Source: Ruminococcaceae bacterium UBA1404 (lineage in GTDB: Bacteria > Bacillota > Clostridia > Oscillospirales > Ruminococcaceae). Taken from it: DNA of 34,718 nt. The stretch lies in assembly GCA_002305075.1 (NCBI GenBank), contig DBQC01000015.1:1-34718 (forward strand), given 5' to 3'. Below are positions 8,491-16,033 of the stretch, piece by piece; position 1 is the stretch's first letter, and each line of letters opens with the position of its first letter. A program made the position numbers and the translations under genes. Under the pieces are notes generated by a model. The model did not search any database and had not been told where the DNA came from. It saw only the letters and a list, made by a program, of their open reading frames with translations.

Positions 8491-8547
8491 CCTTGCCCGT
8501 GGGATTTGCGCCCTTGTCAAATCCCACGGCAGGGTTTATACTGTTTT
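8491..8547 (+). terminator. Terminator after the nitroreductase gene
   Basis: CGTGGGATTTG pairs with CAAATCCCACG, extended by a few more GC pairs, and is followed by a T-rich run that includes TTTTT. It separates the nitroreductase unit from the TPP riboswitch. Confidence 0.7.
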
Positions 8548-8587
8548 TGGACACCAATGCCGAACGCCCTGTGTCCGGGCACTATCA

Positions 8588-8685
8588 TCTATAGGGGTGC
8601 TGGCTGATACGCCGGCTGAGACTAAGGCTGTAAAGCCTTTAACCCTTACACCTGATCTGGGTAATGCCAGCGTAGGAAAGCATAC
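8588..8685 (+). promoter_or_regulatory. TPP riboswitch (THI element)
   Basis: The conserved THI-box blocks are present in order: GGGGTGC near 8594, GGCTGAGA near 8614, a variable P3 hairpin (AAGGCTGTAAAGCCTT), then ACCTGATCTGGGTAATGCC near 8650 and AGCGTAGGAAAG. This aptamer binds thiamine pyrophosphate. It controls the downstream thiT, the expected target in Firmicutes. Confidence 0.97.
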
Positions 8686-8697
8686 AACAAAAAGCTT

Positions 8698-8730
8698 TTG
8701 CCGCCGGTTTACCCTGCGGCAAATTTTTAT
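8698..8730 (+). terminator. Riboswitch expression-platform terminator
   Basis: TTGCCGC pairs with GCGGCAA around an 11-base loop, then ATTTTTATT. It sits between aptamer and thiT, so TPP binding most likely promotes this terminator. The thiT ribosome site GGAGG starts at 8732, just after it. Confidence 0.8.
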
Positions 8731-8744
8731 TGGAGGTTTTGTGT

Positions 8745-9302
8745 ATGCAGACCCGCAAGCTTGCCCAGGGAGCCATTGCCGCCGCCCTTGCGACGGTACT
8801 ATCCATGTTCACCCTGTTCAGAGCCCCCTACGGAGGGTCGGTCACCATGGGGAGCATGGTTCCCATTTTGCTCTACGGGCTTATGTACGGCCCCAAATGG
8901 GGAATGATGGCCTCGGGCGCTTATATCGCCATCCAGATGCTCACCGGATTTTATCCCCCGCCCACCCCGGCGCTGTACAGCTTTTTGCTGGTGATTTTTC
9001 TCGATTATGTTCTCGCCTTTGGCGTGCTGGGACTGGCCGAGCCGCTGGGCAGACCCTTCGGACGCAAAAAGGTGGTTATGGGCAGCACACTGGCTGTGCT
9101 GCTGAGGTTTTTGGCCCACTTTCTTTCGGGCATGGTCATCTGGGGCGTCTACGCCCCCGAGGGGCAGCCGGTTTGGCTTTATTCGCTCACCTACAACGGC
9201 GGCTACATGGCCGGCGAGCTGGTGGTTACGCTGCTGCTTATGGTGCTGATTACCCGCAGCGTGCCGCTGGCCCGCCTAAAAGGCGAAACCGCCGGGCAAT
9301 AA
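8745..9302 (+). CDS. thiT: Energy-coupled thiamine transporter ThiT
   Basis: ThiT is the membrane S-component that captures thiamine for an ECF importer; the shared EcfA/EcfT energy module is not in this window. The 185-residue product has about six hydrophobic segments and family features: an early LAQGAIAAALATVLSMF, GGSVTMGSMVPILLYGLMYG and a late YNGGYMAGELV, where Tyr/Asn/Glu contact thiamine in known structures. ATG 8745 has GGAGG 8 bases upstream; an in-frame start at 8730 would overlap the terminator. The TPP riboswitch directly upstream supports the substrate. Confidence 0.95.
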   Translation: MQTRKLAQGAIAAALATVLSMFTLFRAPYGGSVTMGSMVPILLYGLMYGPKWGMMASGAYIAIQMLTGFYPPPTPALYSFLLVIFLDYVLAFGVLGLAEPLGRPFGRKKVVMGSTLAVLLRFLAHFLSGMVIWGVYAPEGQPVWLYSLTYNGGYMAGELVVTLLLMVLITRSVPLARLKGETAGQ

Positions 9303-9309
9303 GCCGGCT

Positions 9310-9735
9310 GGGCTTTAAGACCTTGGGGCACCGCCCCAAACCCCGCAAGGTTTTTGAAAAAACCTTGACTAAAAACTTTAGTCTAAACAAATGAACCCTG
9401 GATGGTTGGCAAACACTGGAGGATTCCAAAGGGGCTTAGTCCCTTTGGCGGGGTTTTAGGGGCGAGGTCGGGCCCAATGGCCCTCCCTGCGCATTTTGCA
9501 AGGCAAAATGCGTCCGCTGCGGCGGGGTTATTCAAATGGAAGTGGGGGCTCACCGCCCCCCTTCCAAACCTTTCCCCCGCATCGCAAGGCAGGGTAGACT
9601 GGCAAACACTGGGGGATTCCAAAGGGGCTCAGTCCCTTTGGCGGGGTTTTAGGGGCAGCGCCCCTAAGGTCTTAAGCCTTACACAACACAGCCGCTTTGG
9701 CTTTGGGCCGCCGTGCACAACAAGCCCCCCGTTAA
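9310..9735. repeat. Mosaic hairpin repeat, copy R2
   Basis: It fills the gap from the thiT stop to the dusB promoter. Units: TTGGGGC/GCCCCAA (9323-9339), AAGGTTTTT/AAAAACCTT (9347-9366), GACTAAA/TTTAGTC (9367-9383), the CCAAAGGGGCTTAGTCCCTTTGG hairpin unit near 9426, the GCATTTTGC/GCAAAATGC unit near 9491, a G/C-rich linker, then a second CCAAAGGGG unit near 9620 and an AGGGGC/GCCCCT unit. The recurring link GGCAAACACTGG appears twice. It is the most complete copy. Confidence 0.85.
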
Positions 9736-9764
9736 ATGCAAAGCTTTATACCCTCCCCGCCGCA

Positions 9765-9793
9765 TTGACAACCAGGCGGCCGGGGGCTATAAT
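9765..9793 (+). promoter_or_regulatory. Consensus promoter of dusB
   Basis: TTGACA (9765-9770), 17-base spacer, TATAAT (9788-9793): a perfect sigma-A consensus. The transcript would start near 9800, 44 bases before the dusB ATG. Confidence 0.9.
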
Positions 9794-9843
9794 TATCGCC
9801 ACCAAAGCCCGGTTGGGCCCTTTTACAGGAAGCGAGGCTCCCT

Positions 9844-10818
9844 ATGCACCCCACTTTGCAAATTGGCGGCGTAACGCTGCAAAAAACCGCTGCGCTGGCT
9901 CCTATGGCCGGCGTATCCGACCATGCCATGCGCACGCTCTGCAAGCGCTTTGGGGCCAGCTATATGATTGGCGAAATGGTCAGCGCCAAGGCGGTGGGCA
10001 TGGGGAACAGGCGTTCTAATGAGCTGCTGGTGGTACCCGATGAGCAGCGGCCCATGGCCGTGCAGCTGTTTGGCAACCGCCCCGAGGATATGGCCGAGGC
10101 CGCCCGGCGGGCTCTTGACTACCGCCCCGACATCATCGACATCAACATGGGCTGTCCGGCGCCCAAGGTTGCGGGGCAGGGCGGGGGTGCGGCCCTCATG
10201 CGCCAGCCCGAGCTGGCAGCCGCCATGGTTAAGGCCGTGGTGGCGGCGGTGGACATTCCGGTCACCGTAAAAATCCGCAAGGGCTGGGACGACAAGAGCG
10301 TCAACGCTTTGGACTTCGCCCGGCTTATGGAGCAGAGCGGAGCGGCGGCACTCACCATCCACGGGCGCACCCGGGCGCAAATGTACACGCCCCCCGCCGA
10401 TTGGGACATCATCGCCCGGGTTAAAGAGGCGCTGAGCATTCCGGTTATCGGAAACGGCGACATCGCCACCGCCGAGGACGCCAAGAGAATGTACGACCAC
10501 ACCGGCGTGGACCTTGTGATGGTGGGTCGGGCGGCCTGCGGGCGGCCCTGGATTTTTAGGCAGATTGCCGATTTGCTTGGCGGGCGTCCGGTCACCGAGC
10601 CGGACACGGCCCAAAAGATGGCGCTGATGATTGAGCAAATAAGGCTGATGATGGCCGACAAGGGTGAAGACATCGCCCTGCGGGAGGCCCGGCGACAGGC
10701 CGGCTATTATATGCACGGCTTGAAGGGTGCCGCCAGGCTGCGGGCGCTGTGTGGCGGTATTTCGCGCTTTGAGGATGTAGAAAACATTGCCCGGCTCTGC
10801 ATGGAGCTCAATCCATAA
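9844..10818 (+). CDS. dusB: tRNA-dihydrouridine synthase DusB
   Basis: DusB uses FMN and NADPH to reduce uridine to dihydrouridine in tRNA. The 324-residue product is a TIM barrel with the phosphate/FMN motif LAPMAGVSD near residue 18, the catalytic Cys in DINMGCPAPKV (Cys104), IRKGWDD, the HGRTRAQMY motif near 178 and GNGDI near 203, followed by the helical C-terminal tRNA-binding domain. The length is normal. The ATG at 9844 is at the distance expected from the consensus promoter. It is monocistronic, with a bidirectional terminator after it. Confidence 0.96.
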   Translation: MHPTLQIGGVTLQKTAALAPMAGVSDHAMRTLCKRFGASYMIGEMVSAKAVGMGNRRSNELLVVPDEQRPMAVQLFGNRPEDMAEAARRALDYRPDIIDINMGCPAPKVAGQGGGAALMRQPELAAAMVKAVVAAVDIPVTVKIRKGWDDKSVNALDFARLMEQSGAAALTIHGRTRAQMYTPPADWDIIARVKEALSIPVIGNGDIATAEDAKRMYDHTGVDLVMVGRAACGRPWIFRQIADLLGGRPVTEPDTAQKMALMIEQIRLMMADKGEDIALREARRQAGYYMHGLKGAARLRALCGGISRFEDVENIARLCMELNP

Positions 10819-10866
10819 GTACCTCGACCCAAGTGAAAACAACAACACAAAAAGGCCTTAAAATCA

Positions 10867-10906
10867 AAAACAGAGGTAGGGGGAAAATCCTACCTCTGTT
10901 TTGGGT
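10867..10906 (+). terminator. Bidirectional terminator between dusB and the YbjN-like pair
   Basis: AAAACAGAGGTAGG and CCTACCTCTGTTTT form a perfect 14-bp stem with an 8-base loop; A/T runs on both sides let it act for both convergent transcripts. Confidence 0.85.
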
Positions 10907-10986
10907 TTTCAACAATCGGACTGTTGAAAGTGTTGAAAGTCGTCCATTTGTTCGGTGCAGATTGCCCAAAACCCCGTCTTTGGGGC

Positions 10987-11418
10987 CTAAACCTCGGTGG
11001 TGGGGGGCGGCAAGGTGCTCGAAAGATGGCCCAAAAAGCTTTTAAGCTCGGCGATGTGATAGAGCCGGGCGCCGTCGAGCAGCATATAAAGGGCCTCCAT
11101 CAGCCGCTCGGGCTGGCTGTCGTCCGACAAAATAACATCCAAAGTCAGCGCAAACAGCCCCTGCTCAAGGGTGGCTTTATAAAGAGCCTGCTCGTTGATG
11201 CGCCCGCACAGCCGCAGAGCCTCGAGGCTGTGGGCTTCGGGTACCTCGGACAGCTGCACCAAAAAGCGGCAGAGCGTTTCGCCAAAAAACATGAGGGATA
11301 CCCCCACCGCCGCACCCTCGATTTCCACGGCGCCGGTGTAGCAAACGCAGCCCTCGTCCACTTGCTTGTCCATGCCCGAAAGATGGCTGTCCATGGCCTG
11401 TTCAAGATGCTTTATCAT
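10987..11418 (-). CDS. Small hypothetical protein, YbjN-like (second of pair)
   Basis: A 143-residue soluble protein, no signal or membrane segment. It has alternating strand/helix segments resembling the YbjN / secretion-chaperone-like fold (for example AVEIEGAAVGVSLMFFGE, then EALRLCGRINEQALYKATLE), but the sequence match is weak and recalled rather than computed. Its ATG overlaps the stop of the upstream gene as ATGA, so the two are translationally coupled and probably work together. Function is unknown. Confidence 0.6.
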   Translation of the reverse strand: MIKHLEQAMDSHLSGMDKQVDEGCVCYTGAVEIEGAAVGVSLMFFGETLCRFLVQLSEVPEAHSLEALRLCGRINEQALYKATLEQGLFALTLDVILSDDSQPERLMEALYMLLDGARLYHIAELKSFLGHLSSTLPPPTTEV

Positions 11419-11852
11419 ACCTCCGGCCCTCCCAACAAAGTGCGCATCAGCTCGAAAAAGGTCTGTCCGGCCGTGGCTCCCTGACGGGCTATGGCCGCCA
11501 GAATGTGCAGCACCGCCGACGGGTCAAAGGGCCCGGTCTCGTAGTAGGGCGCCCAGAAGTAGAGCATTCCGTCCTCTCGCAGATGAATTTTGCCAAAGGT
11601 TAAATGCTCGTTGAGGCGGTTGAGGCTGTGCAGCACAATAGCCTCGCTCTCGCCGGGCAGAGGGCCGTCCAGCCGACCCAGCACGGTCACCACCCGGGCC
11701 GGACCCTCGGCCGGCAGCGTCACCCCAAAGCCGGCTCCCCGCTCATCGGACAGCGTAAACAGCACGGCATCTTCCATATCTTCCCGGTTAAAGCCGTTTT
11801 CGGTCTCGGTGAGATAGGCGGACAGCAGGTCCGCTTTTTTCATATAATCCAT
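11415..11852 (-). CDS. Small hypothetical protein, YbjN-like (first of pair)
   Basis: A 145-residue soluble protein. The region VTVLGRLDGPLP, then LHSLNRLNEHLTFGKIHL and DGMLYFWAPYYETG, followed by a long C-terminal helix, is the strand-helix-strand-helix order of YbjN-type proteins (inference). Start ATG 11852 is chosen because GGAGGAAGGG lies just upstream; ATG 11843 is possible. The partner gene overlaps its stop. It is divergent from the amidohydrolase gene and shares a 146-base gap with it. No clear promoter was found on this strand. Confidence 0.65.
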   Translation of the reverse strand: MDYMKKADLLSAYLTETENGFNREDMEDAVLFTLSDERGAGFGVTLPAEGPARVVTVLGRLDGPLPGESEAIVLHSLNRLNEHLTFGKIHLREDGMLYFWAPYYETGPFDPSAVLHILAAIARQGATAGQTFFELMRTLLGGPEV

Positions 11853-11881
11853 CGCTTTGTCCCTTCCTCCCCCGGCCACCA

Positions 11882-11910
11882 TTGCAATTGGCCGGGCCGG
11901 CGGCTATAAT
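11882..11910 (+). promoter_or_regulatory. Promoter of the amidohydrolase gene
   Basis: TTGCAA (11882-11887), 17-base spacer, TATAAT (11905-11910); start near 11917, about 80 bases before the ATG. Confidence 0.65.
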
Positions 11911-11998
11911 AGGAGCATTCCACGAAAATAGTATAGCTTAAGCCTTGGCGCATTGCTATATATTTTACGCATTTTTCATGCAAAAAGGAGCACCCCTT

Positions 11999-12886
11999 AT
12001 GATAGAGCGCATCATCGATGCCCATATTCACCTGTTCAGCCACGAGGGCATGGCCCGGCTTTGTGCCGGTTCGGGCCACCAGCCCAGCGTGGCGCATCTC
12101 ACCGCCGAATTTAGCCGCCTTAACATCCGCGGTGCGGTGGTGATGGGCAGCAGCCGGGGCGGCTGCAATCAGGCCGTTAAAGCCGGGCTGTTTGACCTCG
12201 AAGGCCCCGCCGACCCCTTTGATTACACCTACCCCAAAAACTTTGGCTTTTGCATGGGCGTAAACCCCGAGGGGCTGGCCCCTCATCTGATTGAGCAGAC
12301 CCTGGCCGACTTTAGAAGGGTGGCCAAAAGCCCCTATGCCCTCGGCTTTAAGCTCTATCCCGGCTACAACCACGCCCCCATCAGCGACCCCAGCTACTTT
12401 CCCATCCTCGAGCTGGCCGAGGAGCTTAATTTGCCGGTGGCGGTACACACCGGCGATACGGCCAACCCCGCCGGTCGGCTGCGGTTTGCGCATCCGCTCA
12501 CCGTGGACGATGCGGCCGCCATGTTCCCCCGGGTGCAGTTTGTGATGTGCCACTTTGGCAATCCCTGGGCCATGGACGCCGCCGAGGTATGCAAAAACAA
12601 ACCCAATGTCTACGCCGATTTGTCCGGTTTGGCGGTGGGTCTGCCCGACCCCGACGCCTTTATGGAGCGCTACCGGGGCTATGTGGACTATCTGCGCACC
12701 TGGCTTGGATTTTTGGATAACTACGAGAAGGTGATGTGGGGCACCGACTGGCCCCTTGTAAACCTTGAGCGCTATATCGAGCTGATGGCTGCCATTGTGC
12801 CCGACGAAGCCCACGACCAGTTTTTCTATCAAACTGCCGCCACCGTCTACCACAAGCTGCCCGCACTGATTGAGGGAAGCGAGTAG
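11999..12886 (+). CDS. Amidohydrolase family protein (Amidohydro_2)
   Basis: A 295-residue metal-dependent TIM-barrel hydrolase or decarboxylase. Metal ligands appear as DAHIH (His9, His11), the barrel His in VAVHTGD, His in CHFGNPW and the catalytic Asp in MWGTDWP near the C-terminus, the full set for this family. GFKLYPGYN marks the mid-barrel strand where a Lys or its substitute often sits. ATG 11999 has AAAGGAG 8 bases upstream. It is monocistronic, so the substrate cannot be inferred; relatives act on carboxylated aromatics, lactones or amides. Repeat R3 starts 7 bases after the stop. Confidence 0.88.
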   Translation: MIERIIDAHIHLFSHEGMARLCAGSGHQPSVAHLTAEFSRLNIRGAVVMGSSRGGCNQAVKAGLFDLEGPADPFDYTYPKNFGFCMGVNPEGLAPHLIEQTLADFRRVAKSPYALGFKLYPGYNHAPISDPSYFPILELAEELNLPVAVHTGDTANPAGRLRFAHPLTVDDAAAMFPRVQFVMCHFGNPWAMDAAEVCKNKPNVYADLSGLAVGLPDPDAFMERYRGYVDYLRTWLGFLDNYEKVMWGTDWPLVNLERYIELMAAIVPDEAHDQFFYQTAATVYHKLPALIEGSE

Positions 12887-12892
12887 CGCAGG

Positions 12893-13330
12893 ACCTTGGG
12901 GCACCGCCCCAAACCCCGCAAGGTTTTTGAAAAAACCTTGACTAAAAACTTGAGTTTAAACAAATGAATCCTGAATGGTTGGCAAACATTAGGGATTCCA
13001 AAGGGGCTTAGTCCCTTTGGCGGGCTCTTAGGGGCAGCGCCCCTAAGGTCATAAGCGTTAGCAAGCGCAGGAGGGGAGCCCAAACAGTCCGGGGGACTGT
13101 TTGGGCGTGGGGAACCCTCGCCGGGGGTTCCCCGGTTGGGCGGGCAGCCCGACTTAAAGCTAATATAACGCTGCCACTTGAGGTTTGGGGCTGCCGTGCA
13201 CGACAAACATCGGCGGGGTTATCCGTTCGCTCTGCTCACTCGACGCGAAGATGGGGGCTCGCCACCCCCTCTTCACACATCTCCCCCGCATCGCAAGGCA
13301 GGGTATGCAGGCAAGCACTGGCGGAGCCAT
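12893..13330. repeat. Mosaic hairpin repeat, copy R3
   Basis: It follows the amidohydrolase stop directly. Order: TTGGGGC/GCCCCAA, AAGGTTTTT/AAAAACCTT, the GGCAAACA link, CCAAAGGGG/CCCTTTGG (near 13000), AGGGGC/GCCCCT with flanking CCT/AGG, CCCAAACAGTCC/GGACTGTTTGGG (near 13079), GGGGAACCC/GGGTTCCCC (near 13110), a unit with TTAAAGCTAATATAACGCTG, then the CCGTTCGCT...CTCACTCGACGCG unit. Parts match R6 almost base for base in the opposite orientation. The remaining 13330-13470 shows no gene. Confidence 0.85.
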
Positions 13331-13471
13331 CCGTGCAGTCCGCCCTCCCCTAATCCTGCGCCCTGCCCACCCCGCCCTTCTAAGGGCGTGTGCGGGGCTA
13401 AAATAGCGTTGCCCTCCGGGTCAAGGCGGCCTAAATGGGCAAAAACCGACCAAAACCCAGGCGATATTCGG

Positions 13472-13500
13472 TTTACTTTACCAAATAAATACGGTATGAT
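13472..13500 (+). promoter_or_regulatory. Promoter of the HlyC/CorC-family gene
   Basis: TTTACT (13472-13477), 17-base spacer, TATGAT (13495-13500); start near 13507, 50 bases before the ATG. Confidence 0.65.
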
Positions 13501-13556
13501 GTTATCAAGCGCAGCCGGGCCAAAAACCCCTGCGCAATCAATAAAAGGAGCCTATT

Positions 13557-14912
13557 ATGCCATCTGATTCAAACCCCCTGTTATACATGGGTCTGCTTGC
13601 GGCACTCATTGCTATCAACGCCTTTTTCGCCATGAGCGAGCTGGCCATTGTCTCGCTTAATGACAATAAGCTCAGGCGTCAGGCCCAGGACGGGGACAAA
13701 AAGGCCCAGATTCTTATGCGGCTTATATCCGAGCCCTCAAGATTTCTGGCCACCATACAGGTGGGCGTCACGCTGTCGGGCTTTTTGGCCTCGGCTGTGG
13801 CGGCCGACACCTTTGTGGGCTATATCATGCACTACCTTGAAAACACGCCCCTTATGGTCGCCCTTGGAGCGGCTCCGGTGCGGGTTGCCGCCCTTACGGT
13901 GGTCACGCTGTTGCTGTCCTATGTCACGCTGGTTTTTGGCGAGCTGGTGCCCAAGCGCATTGCCATGCACAACTACGAGCGCATCAGCCTCATGGTGGCC
14001 CGTCCGCTGGCGGGTATGTATGCGGCGGCCCGTCCCTTTGTGGCGCTGCTTTCGGGCAGCACCAACGCCGTGTTGCGGCTGCTTGGCATCGACCCCGACG
14101 ACAAGCCCGACGCCATCACCGAGGAAGAAATCCGCATGATGATCGATGTGGGCAGCGAGGACGGCAATATCCCCGAGAGCGACGCCGATATGCTCAACAA
14201 GGTCTTTGAGTTTGACGACACCACCGTGGTGGAGATTATGACCCCCCGCACCGAGGTGGAGGCCATTGAGGAGCGAGCCACCCTCGACGAGATTATGGCG
14301 CTGGCCATCAGCACCGGCTACTCTCGGCTGCCGGTCTACGAACGGGATCTCGACAGCGTCAAGGGCGTGCTCTATGTTAAGGACCTGCTCGAGCTGGTCA
14401 TCCGCGACCCCGACGAGCCCTTTGTGCTCAAGGACTTTACCCGGGAGGACCCGCTGTTTGTGTTCGAGAGCACCAGCTGCAAGAGCCTGCTGGAGACCTT
14501 TAAGAGCCGCAAGCTGCACATGGCGGTGGTGGTGGACGAATATGGCGGCATGAGTGGCATTGTGACCATGGAGGACCTGTTAGAGGCCATTGTGGGCAAC
14601 ATACAGGACGAATACGACGACGAGCCCGAGGAGATTGAGGAGCTGTCTCCCGGTGTATATATGCTGGACGGTCTAACCCCCTATGAGGCGGTGGCCGACC
14701 TGTTCGGTCTGCCCTACCACGAGGACGAAATCGACTTTGAAACGCTGGGTGGCCACATCCTCAGCCTGATGAGCCACATCCCCGCTGCGGACGAACACCC
14801 CACCGTGATATTGGACGGCGTGCAGTTTACCGTGGTGGAGATGGATGAGCGCCGCATCGCCCGGGTGCGGGCCGAGCGGCTAAACGCCGAGGCCGAGCAG
14901 CAGGACGAATAG
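13557..14912 (+). CDS. HlyC/CorC-family membrane protein (CNNM-CBS-CorC_HlyC)
   Basis: A 451-residue membrane protein. An N-terminal CNNM/DUF21 region (about 1-190) has four hydrophobic segments and the family signatures MSELAIVSLND and QVGVTLSGFLASA. A CBS pair follows (about 205-330), with VVEIMTPRTEVEAI opening it and VVVDEYGGMSGIVTMEDLLEAIVG closing it, then the CorC_HlyC domain (about 345-430). CNNM proteins transport or sense Mg2+; the older name hemolysin is historical. ATG 13557 has AAAGGAG 6 bases upstream. It is transcribed alone. Confidence 0.93.
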   Translation: MPSDSNPLLYMGLLAALIAINAFFAMSELAIVSLNDNKLRRQAQDGDKKAQILMRLISEPSRFLATIQVGVTLSGFLASAVAADTFVGYIMHYLENTPLMVALGAAPVRVAALTVVTLLLSYVTLVFGELVPKRIAMHNYERISLMVARPLAGMYAAARPFVALLSGSTNAVLRLLGIDPDDKPDAITEEEIRMMIDVGSEDGNIPESDADMLNKVFEFDDTTVVEIMTPRTEVEAIEERATLDEIMALAISTGYSRLPVYERDLDSVKGVLYVKDLLELVIRDPDEPFVLKDFTREDPLFVFESTSCKSLLETFKSRKLHMAVVVDEYGGMSGIVTMEDLLEAIVGNIQDEYDDEPEEIEELSPGVYMLDGLTPYEAVADLFGLPYHEDEIDFETLGGHILSLMSHIPAADEHPTVILDGVQFTVVEMDERRIARVRAERLNAEAEQQDE

Positions 14913-14931
14913 CTAAAAATGAATAAAAAAT

Positions 14932-14963
14932 AAAAGCGCTGCGTAAATCACGCAGCGCTTTTT
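14932..14963 (+). terminator. Bidirectional terminator
   Basis: AAAAGCGCTGCGT and ACGCAGCGCTTTT pair perfectly over 13 bp with a 5-base loop, between two convergent genes; A/T runs on both sides suit both directions. Confidence 0.88.
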
Positions 14964-14974
14964 AATTAGAGGTG

Positions 14975-15547
14975 TTAATCGTCGTTTTGCGCCATCCATT
15001 TGCGTCCCAGCCCGAACAGAGCCGCTCCGCCGCCGCCAAGGGTCAAAAGGCCCAGCAGCATCGTGTTCATGCCGGTAAAGGTGGGGTTTAGCACGCCGGC
15101 TTCGGCACCGCCCTCCAGCATGGCCGGCTCGGATTGTTCGGCCGGCTCGGGGGCGGGTTGTTCGGGGGCAACCACGGGGTCGGCAATCTCCAGCCGGGCG
15201 TTGGTCTCGCCGTCGCTAAAGAGAATGCGCACATTGTACTCCCCCGGCTCAAAGGCCGAGAGGTAGTCTCCCCGCACCGTGAGGGTGCAGGCCTCGCCCG
15301 ACACGCCATACAGCTCGCCAGCCAGCGCATGGCCGGCAATGTAGAGCCCCTTAAAGTCGGCCACATGGCCCTCGCTGCCAAGGACAAGGCTGTTATCGCC
15401 CCGCACAAAGGTAAACAGCCCGTCGCCCGAGGCACCCACAGCCGGATAGCTGCGCCAGCCCGCTGCGGCCGAAGGCAGCACCAAAGCGCACAGGCAGAGG
15501 ACAAGGACGAAAAGGGTGGTCGTTTTACGGAAAAATAAGTTGGTCAT
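14975..15547 (-). CDS. Secreted, C-terminally membrane-anchored protein with an X2-like domain
   Basis: Not recognised as a named protein. The 190-residue product from ATG 15547 has a signal peptide (MTNLFFRK, hydrophobic core, cut near PSAAA), a central domain with ACTLTVRGDYLSAFEPGEYN and VRILFSDGETNARLEI that resembles X2/Ig-like repeats of clostridial surface proteins, a Pro/Glu-rich spacer, and a C-terminal hydrophobic segment LLGLLTLGGGGAALFGLG followed by RKW. There is no LPXTG box. ATG 15562 is an equally well-spaced alternative start; the longer frame to 15643 lies upstream of the transcript start. It is probably displayed on the cell surface. Confidence 0.7.
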   Translation of the reverse strand: MTNLFFRKTTTLFVLVLCLCALVLPSAAAGWRSYPAVGASGDGLFTFVRGDNSLVLGSEGHVADFKGLYIAGHALAGELYGVSGEACTLTVRGDYLSAFEPGEYNVRILFSDGETNARLEIADPVVAPEQPAPEPAEQSEPAMLEGGAEAGVLNPTFTGMNTMLLGLLTLGGGGAALFGLGRKWMAQNDD

Positions 15548-15614
15548 AGCGGCCATCTCCATTTTGACGCTCCACGGCCAAAGCCGAGGCAGATTAAGGC
15601 TCTTTAATTCCAAC

Positions 15615-15643
15615 ATTATAGCAGAGCCGTCAGGATTTGACAA
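15615..15643 (-). promoter_or_regulatory. Promoter of the secreted-protein gene
   Basis: TTGTCA (15643-15638), 17-base spacer, TATAAT (15620-15615) on the - strand; start near 15608, 61 bases before ATG 15547. Confidence 0.8.
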
Positions 15644-15689
15644 CTATCACCGGCTATTTTTGCCGCATCGTTCCCCAACACCTAAGAAG

Positions 15690-16025
15690 TAGCGCTGTGC
15701 AAGGGTTAAGTCAGGCTGCCCGCCCGCCCCTTGCGAGGGTTGCCCACGCCAAAGCGACACAGTCCCCAAATGTTTGCCAATCAACTTTGCCTTGCGATAC
15801 GGGGGAAAGGTTTGGAAGGGGGGCGGCGAGCCACCCTTCCATTTGAATAACCCCGCAGCAGCGGACGCATTTTGCATGGCAAAATGCGCAGGGAGGGGCT
15901 TGGTCCCGACCTTGCCCCTAAAACCCCGGTCAAGGAGCATTGCCCCTTGACAATCCCCAGTGCTTGCCCCCAACCTAACCTTTCGATATGGGGGAGATGT
16001 GTAAGGACGGCGAGCCCCCGCATCT
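15690..16025. repeat. Mosaic hairpin repeat, copy R4
   Basis: It fills the gap between the secreted-protein promoter and the end of the aminotransferase gene. Units in reverse sense relative to R1: the CCCGCCCCTTGCGAGGGTTG unit, a TTTGGAAGGGGGGCGGCGAG linker, GCATTTTGC/GCAAAATGC near 15868 within an AGCAGCGGACGC context, CAAGGAGCATTGCCCCTTG, CAATCCCCAGTGCTTGCC and the GATATGGGGGAGATGTGTAA segment. Its divergence from R1 is moderate. Confidence 0.8.
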
Positions 16026-16033
16026 CCTCCCCC

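Noticed and set aside
13178..13567. Possible gene upstream of the HlyC/CorC-family gene
   Set aside because: It overlaps repeat R3 and the HlyC promoter, has no clear ribosome site and no recognisable protein features.
15548..15643. Longer N-terminus of the secreted protein
   Set aside because: The extension begins before the predicted transcript start at about 15608, and the signal peptide begins at 15547 or 15562.
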